A stretch of 64,000 nucleotides of DNA, taken from NCBI GenBank assembly GCA_001549895.1, contig AP014719.1:4030001-4094000 (forward strand), in the 5' to 3' direction. Positions within the stretch are counted from its first letter, which is position 1; every line of letters starts with the position of its first letter. The position numbers and the translations under genes are program-made. Under the pieces are notes generated by a model that was not told the origin of the DNA, did no database searches, and was given only the letters and a program-made list of their open reading frames with translations. Below, one piece after another: positions 58,766 through 64,000 of the stretch. The DNA comes from Arthrobacter sp. Hiyo8. GTDB lineage: Bacteria; Actinomycetota; Actinomycetes; Actinomycetales; Micrococcaceae.

Positions 58766-60000
58766 ATGCGCGACGTAGCTATACCCGAAACAGCGGCGAC
58801 GGCCGCTCCTGCGTCAGCCCCGGTGTTCCCGTGGGGCGGTCTCCTGATCCTCGCGGCAGCAGGCTTCACCGCGGTGACTACGGAACTCCTCCCGTCCGGG
58901 CTGCTGCCCCAGATCAGCCGGGACCTGGGAGTAGACGAATCGGCCGTAGGTTCCCTGACTGCCGCCTATGCGGCAGTTATCGTCTTCACGGCGCTTCCGT
59001 TGTCCAGGCTGCTCGGCGGACGAGTTCCCCGCAAGGCGTTGTTGATCGGCACCGTGCTCGCGTTCGCACTCAGCAATGTCCTGTTGGCGTCGAGCCCGAG
59101 CCTGGGATTGGCAGTTGCCGCGAGGCTCCTCGGAGGCGTGGCCCACGGGATGCTGTGGTCAAGCATGGCCCCCTACGTTGCCAGGATCGTCCCGGCGCAC
59201 TCGGTCGGAAGAGCAATGGCCATGGTCTTCAGCGGTAACAGCATCGCGCTCGCCGTCGGCGCTCCGATCGGCACGCTCATGGGCTCGGTCCTCACCTGGC
59301 GCGCCTCTTCCTGATCCTGGCCGGAGTCGGCGCGGTTCTCGCTTTGCTGGCCATTTGGGTACTCCCCGCAGCCCCGACGAGGACGGCCATGCGACGCCGA
59401 CCCTCCGCGGAGCCCTGAAGCTGCCCGGCGTGATCGCCGTGGCCACAGCGTGGCCACTCTTGCTTTTGGGCCACTTCACGCTCTTCACCTACATAGCGCC
59501 TTTCCTCCACGTCTCCGGACTGCCGGATGCCTTCACGAGCATTTCGTTGTCCGTGGTGGGGCTGCCAGCCTCGTGGGGATCTGGATCGCCGGCCTCACCG
59601 CCGATTCCCATCCGCGGCGCTCCCTGATTTCCGCGGTCGCCCTGCTGGTGCTGGCCTTCGGCCTCTTGCCGCTGCTTGGCGGCACGTGGGTGGGTGAGCT
59701 TGTGCTGGTGACCGTGTGGGAACCGCCTTCGGGGCCATCGGCATCTACAACCAGGCAGCTATCCTTCGCGCCGGCGGAGAGCACAAGGACGCCGCGAACG
59801 GCTTGACCGTGGTGACCATTCAACTGGGCATCGCCGTGGGCGCCGGATATGGCGCCCTGGCCCTGACCACTGTCGGCGCCCTGTGGGTGCCCTTAGCCGC
59901 AGCCGTCCCGACGGCGGCAGCGCTCGCAATCATCCTGGCGAGCCGCCGCGGCGGCTACCCCGCCGGTCCCCGGGAGACGAAACTGACGAGACGTCGGTAA
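58766..60000 (+). CDS. MFS transporter (drug/arabinose efflux type), frameshifted
   Basis: About 415 residues, 12 predicted membrane helices. Family features: ITELLPSG-like VTTELLPSGLLPQISRDLG, GSLTAAYAAVIVF, LLGGRVPRKALLIGTVL, HGMLWSSMAPYVARIVP and GIYNQAAILRAGGEHKDAAN. It resembles AraJ/Cmr-type exporters. Frame changes near 59305, 59375, 59570 and 59725. ATG 58766 is preferred over 58745 because GAGGAAG lies upstream. Confidence 0.85.
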
Positions 60001-60147
60001 GTCCCACCGGTGCTGCGCACGGCGTCGCAGGCCCGGCCCGCATCGGAGAAGAGAAGATAAGCATGCTGATAATCTTGTGTCCAGGCGGCTGCGTTGACGT
60101 ATTTCCCAGCCGCGGACCACACGTCTGGCCACAATCGGAGGAACGAG

Positions 60148-60406
60148 ATGAACGTCCTGATCAAACTACTTGGCCTGGTGGTGGGCATGGGCGCCGGAGT
60201 TGCGGCGAACAAAGCCCTCGAGGCCATCTGGAGCAAGTCGACCGGAAAGCCGCGCCGAAGGATGCGACCAATCTGGAGGACTCCTTGCCTGGAGTGCTGC
60301 TGTTCGCCTTCGCCGGGGGCGCGGTAGGGCGGTCATCCATGTCCTGACCCAAAGAACAACCAAGAAGGCCCTGACCAAGCTGCAGGAGACGGCGGACGAG
60401 GTCTGA
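60148..60406 (+). CDS. DUF4235 family membrane protein, frameshifted
   Basis: About 86 residues. N-terminal helix LIKLLGLVVGMGAGVAANKA, then the conserved LEAIWSKSTGK, and a second hydrophobic stretch LPGVLLFAFAGGA before TQRTTKKALTKLQ. DUF4235 proteins are small actinobacterial membrane proteins of unknown function. Frame changes near 60252 and 60325. CGGAGG lies 7 nt before the ATG. Confidence 0.85.
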
Positions 60407-60465
60407 AAGACGCTCCGGGGCAGGGGGCGGCCGTCACCGGCGCCATTGGGGCCGCTTTCCACCTG

Positions 60466-60471
60466 TAACCT
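60466..60471 (+). promoter_or_regulatory. Leaderless-type -10 box of the exonuclease gene
   Basis: TAACCT ends 6 nt before the GTG at 60478. Confidence 0.5.
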
Positions 60472-60477
60472 TGACCA

Positions 60478-61501
60478 GTGGCATTGGACTTTACGGCGAT
60501 CGACTTTGAAACTGCGAACGGCTTCAGGGTTCTCCGTGCTCGGTCGGCCTGAGCAAGGTCCGCGGCGGCGTCGTGGTGGAGGAAGCCTCCTGGCTCATGC
60601 GGCCGCCGGAAAACCACGACCACTTCGAGTACCACAACACCCGGATCCACGGCATTCGAGCCGAGGACGTCGCCGGGGCTCCGCGCTTCGGCGAACTCTT
60701 CCCTGAAATCGGGGCTTTCATCGGCGGGGATATCCTTGCCGCCCACAATGCCGCGTTTGATCTGGGCGTGATCCGTTCCGGACTCGAAGTTTCCGGCCTG
60801 CCTGGCCCCGCTTACGAGTACGTCTGCACGGTGATGTTGTCCCGGCGCTGCTACTCCTTGGTATCCAATTCGTTGCCCTACGCCGCGGAGGAGGCGGGCG
60901 TGCCCCTCGTGAACCATCACGACGCCGCGGAGGACGCCCGGGCCTGCGCCGGAATCCTGGTGGACATCGCGCACAGGAACAACGCCAACAGCATCGCAGA
61001 GCTCTACTTGTCCCTCGGCCTGGCCATTCCCAAACAGCAGGCCTTCCAGCCAGGAGACGGACTGTCCAAGCAAACGCTCGCTGCGCTCGCTGGGCCGGTG
61101 GAGGGCGCGACGCGGCCGCGGGCCGGTCCGGCGTCGGGAATGGTGCCGGCCAGCTTGGACGCGCCTGGAGCAATTGGCCTGAAGAAGGCGACAATCCGGA
61201 GCCCAACCCTGCAGCGGAACCGGGCCACCCCCTGTTCGGGCAAACGGTCGTTTTCACAGGTGAGCTTGCGATTGCCCGGCCCGAAGCGAAACAGCGGGCA
61301 GCGGAGATGGGTGCGCGTCCGGAGAGCCGCGTGACCGGGAGGACCACGGTCCTCGTAGTGGGCGACGGCTTTGTAGCCGGCGATCTCCGGAACGGTCGCC
61401 TCACTGGCAAAGCCAAAAGGGTCCTGGAATTGCACAGCCGAGGCCAGCAGATCGAGGTGCTGTCCGAGGGGGAGTTCCTGCAGATGGTCGGCGGACGCTA
61501 G
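60478..61501 (+). CDS. DEDDh exonuclease with C-terminal BRCT domain, frameshifted
   Basis: About 343 residues. The exonuclease domain (residues 1-165) has Exo I FTAIDFETANG, Exo II AAHNAAFDLGVI and Exo III HHDAAEDARACA, as in the DNA polymerase III epsilon family. After a linker of about 70 residues the C-terminus (FGQTVVFTGELAIARPEAKQ, GTTxL-like VTGRTTVLVVGDG, then LSEGEFLQMVG) is a BRCT domain. Frame changes near 60530, 61098 and 61240-61310. Likely acts in DNA repair; it is not the core epsilon subunit, because the BRCT fusion is typical of a separate clade. Confidence 0.85.
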
Positions 61502-61555
61502 CCGCGCCAATATTCACACGGAGCAACAAAGCTTCCCGTTGTGTCGCGGCGCTCC

Positions 61556-61561
61556 TAGCCT
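61556..61561 (+). promoter_or_regulatory. Leaderless-type -10 box of the DUF4395 gene
   Basis: TAGCCT ends 6 nt before the ATG at 61568. Confidence 0.5.
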
Positions 61562-61567
61562 TGAGCC

Positions 61568-62115
61568 ATGACACAGGGAAGACAGGCTGACACTGCAGCG
61601 TTCGCCGTAGGAACGCCGGCTCCGGCGGCCACCGGATGGCGCGCCGTCTTCGCTTTCCCCAATCCGGTCAACGAATACGCCGCGAGGATCACGGCGGCCT
61701 GGTGGTTGTTGCCGCAGTGGCCACCCTCGTGAGCGGCGTCGGCTGGGGACTCGTGCTGATCGCGGCCGGCTTCTGGCTGCGGGTGTTGTTCGGGCCGAGG
61801 ATCTCGCCGTTTGCCCTGCTATCCGTCAAGGTTTTGGCTCCCCGAGTTGGCCCCGCCAAACTTGTCCCGGGGCCGCCCAAGCGTTTCGCACAGGGAATCG
61901 GCGCGGTGCTCAGCACGGCGGCCGTGGTCCTGTTCTTCGCCGGTTTCGCCTTAGGTTCCTGGATCCTGCTCGCCTTGCTGATCGTCGCGGCGTCCCTCGA
62001 ATCGTTTGTGGGATTCTGCCTGGGCTGCGCCATTTTCGGGATCCTGCAGAGGCGCGGACTCATTCCCGCGGACGTCTGCGAAGCGTGCAACAATATCGCG
62101 CTTCGCAGGCTTTGA
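61568..62115 (+). CDS. DUF4395 family membrane protein, frameshifted
   Basis: About 182 residues. A polar start of about 25 residues leads to FAFPNPVNEYAARITAG. Hydrophobic helices follow (VVAAVATLVSGVGWGLVLIA, AVLSTAAVVLFFAGFALG, WILLALLIVAASLE), and the end is CLGCAIFGILQRRGLI with PADVCEACNNI, a pair of CxxC motifs. DUF4395 proteins are linked in other genomes to thiosulfate/thioredoxin-like proteins; here no such neighbour exists. One frame change near 61698. Confidence 0.85.
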
Positions 62116-62127
62116 ACCGTTTGGCTC

Positions 62128-63209
62128 TTAGCCCACTGTGACAGCGATGAGCCGTTGCGCCATCCCGCGGATCACTTCCGGGGCTTCAAGGGCTTCAAGC
62201 CAGTCCGACGGCAGTGCCTCTTCGCCGTGGAGCGCCCCAAGGATATTGCCCGCGATCGAGGCGGTGGAGTCACTGTCACCGCTGTGGTTCAGCGCCACGG
62301 TTATGGCCTGGCGGAAATGGGCGGCCGGATCACTCCGCGTCTCCGCTGCCCGCGCGGTCGCCAGCACCGCATAGAGCCCGACGGCGAGTGCCTCCTCCGC
62401 GACCCAGCCCTCGCCCAGTTGCGCGGTGAGTTCTTCCGGGCTGAGCAGCGTGCCGGTGGAAGACAGTTCCAGCGCCTCCCGGAGGCGCCCCAGGAGCTCG
62501 GGGCTGGATCCGGCAGTGCTGACACCACGCTCAGGGCATGCTCAGCCGCAGTCCGCACATCTGAGCCCGCGGTCACCTTGTGCACGAGCACGCTGAAGGC
62601 ACCCGCGCTTTGCCGTGCCGAAGGGTGCCCGTGGGTCAAGCACGCGGCATCGGTGCTCAGCTTGTAGACCGCGGCCTCGGAAATATGCGGGACCAGGCCA
62701 AAGGGAGCCGAGCGCATGACCGTGCCGCAGCCCTTCGATTCCGGATTGACGGGCCGGAACTTGGTTCCCATCTCGCCCGTAGCGAGTCCGCTCAGGCACG
62801 CCTTTCCCGGGTGCCTGCGGTGCCGGAGCACTTCTTGGCCGTCGATCCACCGCGGTTGGGGAACGGGGGCGGATGCCGGCAACGCGACGCCCTGGCTCGC
62901 GAGCCATCGCAGGTAAGCCAGCCAGAGACATGCAGTTTCATCCGCGGCTACGCCGTCGTTGGCCCACTCCAGGGCTTCCACGAGGCCGTCGACGGTGTAC
63001 AGCGTCATCTGGGTGTCGTCCGAAAAGTGGGTGCCGCCGTCGAGCTGGCCGAAAGAGGTGAGGCCGCTGCGCCGAAGCGGGTGCGGATCGTGGCTACGTC
63101 GTCGAACTCGACGGCGTAGCCGAGCGAATCGCCAAGCACCGCCCAGCAGGCAACCGTTAACCCGGGACTCGAAGGATGGCACGGCGGAGGGGGATGGTTC
63201 AGCGCTCAT
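62128..63209 (-). CDS. ADP-ribosylglycohydrolase family protein, frameshifted
   Basis: About 362 residues. Metal-binding motifs: HFSDDTQMTLYTVDGL and, near the end, ALNHSGDSDSTASIAGNILG. An intermediate CGTVMRSAPFGLVP and ACLTHGHPSARQSAGA also match. It would remove ADP-ribose from proteins or nucleic acids, but family members also act on other N-glycosides. Frame changes near 63135, 63070, 62830 and 62480. ATG 63209 has TAAATT 6 nt upstream. Confidence 0.88.
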
Positions 63210-63215
63210 AGTGGT

Positions 63216-63221
63216 AATTTA
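63216..63221 (-). promoter_or_regulatory. Leaderless-type -10 box of the ADP-ribosylglycohydrolase gene
   Basis: TAAATT ends 6 nt before the ATG at 63209 on the minus strand. Confidence 0.5.
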
Positions 63222-63286
63222 CCGTGGCTGCTCGGCCGGTCTTCACCTGCCCGCTGATACGGTGGCTCGTGAACCAGGAGGCAATG

Positions 63287-63643
63287 ATGCGTGAACCCGC
63301 GTGGCGGAAAACCGGAAAGACCCCGGACTACAGATTCTCCCTCGCAAATGAGCGGACCTTCCTCGCGTGGATCCGTACGTCGTTGGCCCTGTTGGCCGGT
63401 GCCGTCGCCATCGACCAGCTTGCTCCGAACATCGCGCCCCAGCCCGTGCGCATTGTCTTGTGCGTCGTTCTTTCCATGATCGGCGCGGGCCTCGCGACGC
63501 TCGCCTACCGCCGGTGGGCGCAGATGGAGGCGGCCATGCGGAACGACCAGGCCCTGCCGTTCTCACGGGTCATGCTGCTCATGACCATCGTGGTTGCGGT
63601 GGCGGCATTCACTTTTGCCGTGCTGATCCTGGTGGCGCGTTGA
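63287..63643 (+). CDS. DUF202 family membrane protein (first of two)
   Basis: 118 residues, three hydrophobic helices. The DUF202 signature is DYRFSLANERTFLAWIRTSLALLAG (shown in part: LANERTFLAWIRTSLA). Intact. ATG 63287 is chosen because AGGAGG ends 5 nt before it; ATG 63284 is next to it. DUF202 domains also occur in yeast Vtc polyphosphate polymerase subunits, but a role here is unknown. The stop overlaps the TTG of the second DUF202 gene. Confidence 0.88.
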   Translation: MREPAWRKTGKTPDYRFSLANERTFLAWIRTSLALLAGAVAIDQLAPNIAPQPVRIVLCVVLSMIGAGLATLAYRRWAQMEAAMRNDQALPFSRVMLLMTIVVAVAAFTFAVLILVAR

Positions 63644-63990
63644 CCGTTGAATCCAGAGATCCGGGGCTGCAGCCGGAGCGTACAACGCTCGCTTGGCGCC
63701 GGACCCTGATTTCGCTTCTGGTGGTGGATCTCTTCATCTGGCGCAGGTGGTTGACGGCCAAATCCGGTGCGGGGCAACTGCCCACCGGGATACCGGGGCT
63801 CGACTACCAGGGAATCTGCGCCTTGACCGCCGCCGCAGCGACGATCGTCCTCGGCTGCGTTGTGTGGGCCAGGTCCCACCAGTTGCACCATGGCGCGGAG
63901 GAAGCGTCGGCAGTCTTGATGCTTGCAAGCGCCGTGTCCATCATCGCGCTTGCCGGCGCTGCGGTCGCCGCAATCGCCTTGGGCGGCTAG
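63640..63990 (+). CDS. DUF202 family membrane protein (second)
   Basis: 116 residues with helices near residues 20-35, 50-68 and 90-112. The signature LQPERTTLAWRRTLISLL matches DUF202. TTG at 63640 overlaps the TGA of the first gene. Intact. Two different DUF202 genes in tandem are a common actinobacterial pair and may form a hetero-oligomer. Confidence 0.85.
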   Translation: MTVESRDPGLQPERTTLAWRRTLISLLVVDLFIWRRWLTAKSGAGQLPTGIPGLDYQGICALTAAAATIVLGCVVWARSHQLHHGAEEASAVLMLASAVSIIALAGAAVAAIALGG

Positions 63991-64000
63991 GCTCGGATTC

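Overview
The window is ordinary chromosome from a high-GC Gram-positive bacterium, most likely an Arthrobacter/Paenarthrobacter-type member of the Micrococcaceae. The evidence is the gene order argS-lysA-hom-thrC-thrB-rho-prfA-prmC-sua5-wecA-atp operon, the mismatch endonuclease NucS, the DUF2550, DUF3039 and DUF2017 families, many GTG/TTG starts, and many leaderless-type promoters (TAnnnT 6-7 nt before the start codon). I see no prophage, insertion sequence, CRISPR array or conjugative element.

The most important thing for a reader is sequence quality. About 40 of the roughly 62 protein genes, including essential ones (argS, lysA, thrB, rho, prmC, atpA, atpD, murI), are split into two or more frames. 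Almost every break is explained by one missing G or C inside a G or C run. These are far more likely consensus errors (homopolymer contraction) than real mutations, so I annotate each broken gene as one full-length CDS and say where the frame changes.

Layout. 0-2.7 kb: helicase HrpA (cut by the window edge) and a WYL regulator, both minus. 2.7-5.9 kb: small membrane protein, GlxA-type regulator, a protealysin-like M4 protease with its emfourin-type inhibitor, and tRNA-Arg(CCG). 6-8.8 kb: a minus-strand flavin electron-transfer operon (FMN-binding lipoprotein, ApbE, and an RnfD-like membrane domain fused to a ferredoxin-reductase-like domain). 9-15.6 kb: argS and the lysine/threonine genes, overlapping head to tail. 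15.6-24 kb: rho, prfA, prmC, sua5 and three wall/teichoic-type glycan genes (tagA/wecG, a GT2 and wecA). 24-32.5 kb: complete F1Fo ATP synthase operon and DUF2550. 32.5-36.4 kb: a membrane-anchored esterase overlapping an MprF-like aminoacyl-lipid synthase gene. 36.4-41.4 kb: cspA, nagA, nucS, a zinc-site protein, a hydrolase and an AI-2E-family permease. 41.6-48.9 kb: a DUF8094-like membrane protein, a thioredoxin-like/TPR protein, an old yellow enzyme, an ABC pair and nagB. 48.9-57.7 kb: DUF3039, a DEAD/DEAH helicase, the NAD salvage pair pncA/pncB, a 57-bp tandem repeat, clpS-DUF2017, murI, an MBL hydrolase and rph-rdgB. 57.8-64 kb: DedA, an MFS exporter, DUF4235, an exonuclease-BRCT protein, DUF4395, an ADP-ribosylglycohydrolase and two DUF202 proteins.

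How the parts work together. The atp operon, DUF2550 and the esterase/MprF pair lie in one direction with little space between them. pncA and pncB catalyse consecutive steps from nicotinamide to nicotinate mononucleotide. FMN-binding protein, ApbE and RnfD/FNR would form a chain from NAD(P)H across the membrane to a surface flavoprotein. The best candidates for less-described biology are this flavin operon with its fused membrane/reductase subunit, the esterase-MprF module, the protease-inhibitor pair with a palindrome at its promoter, and several strong intergenic inverted repeats.
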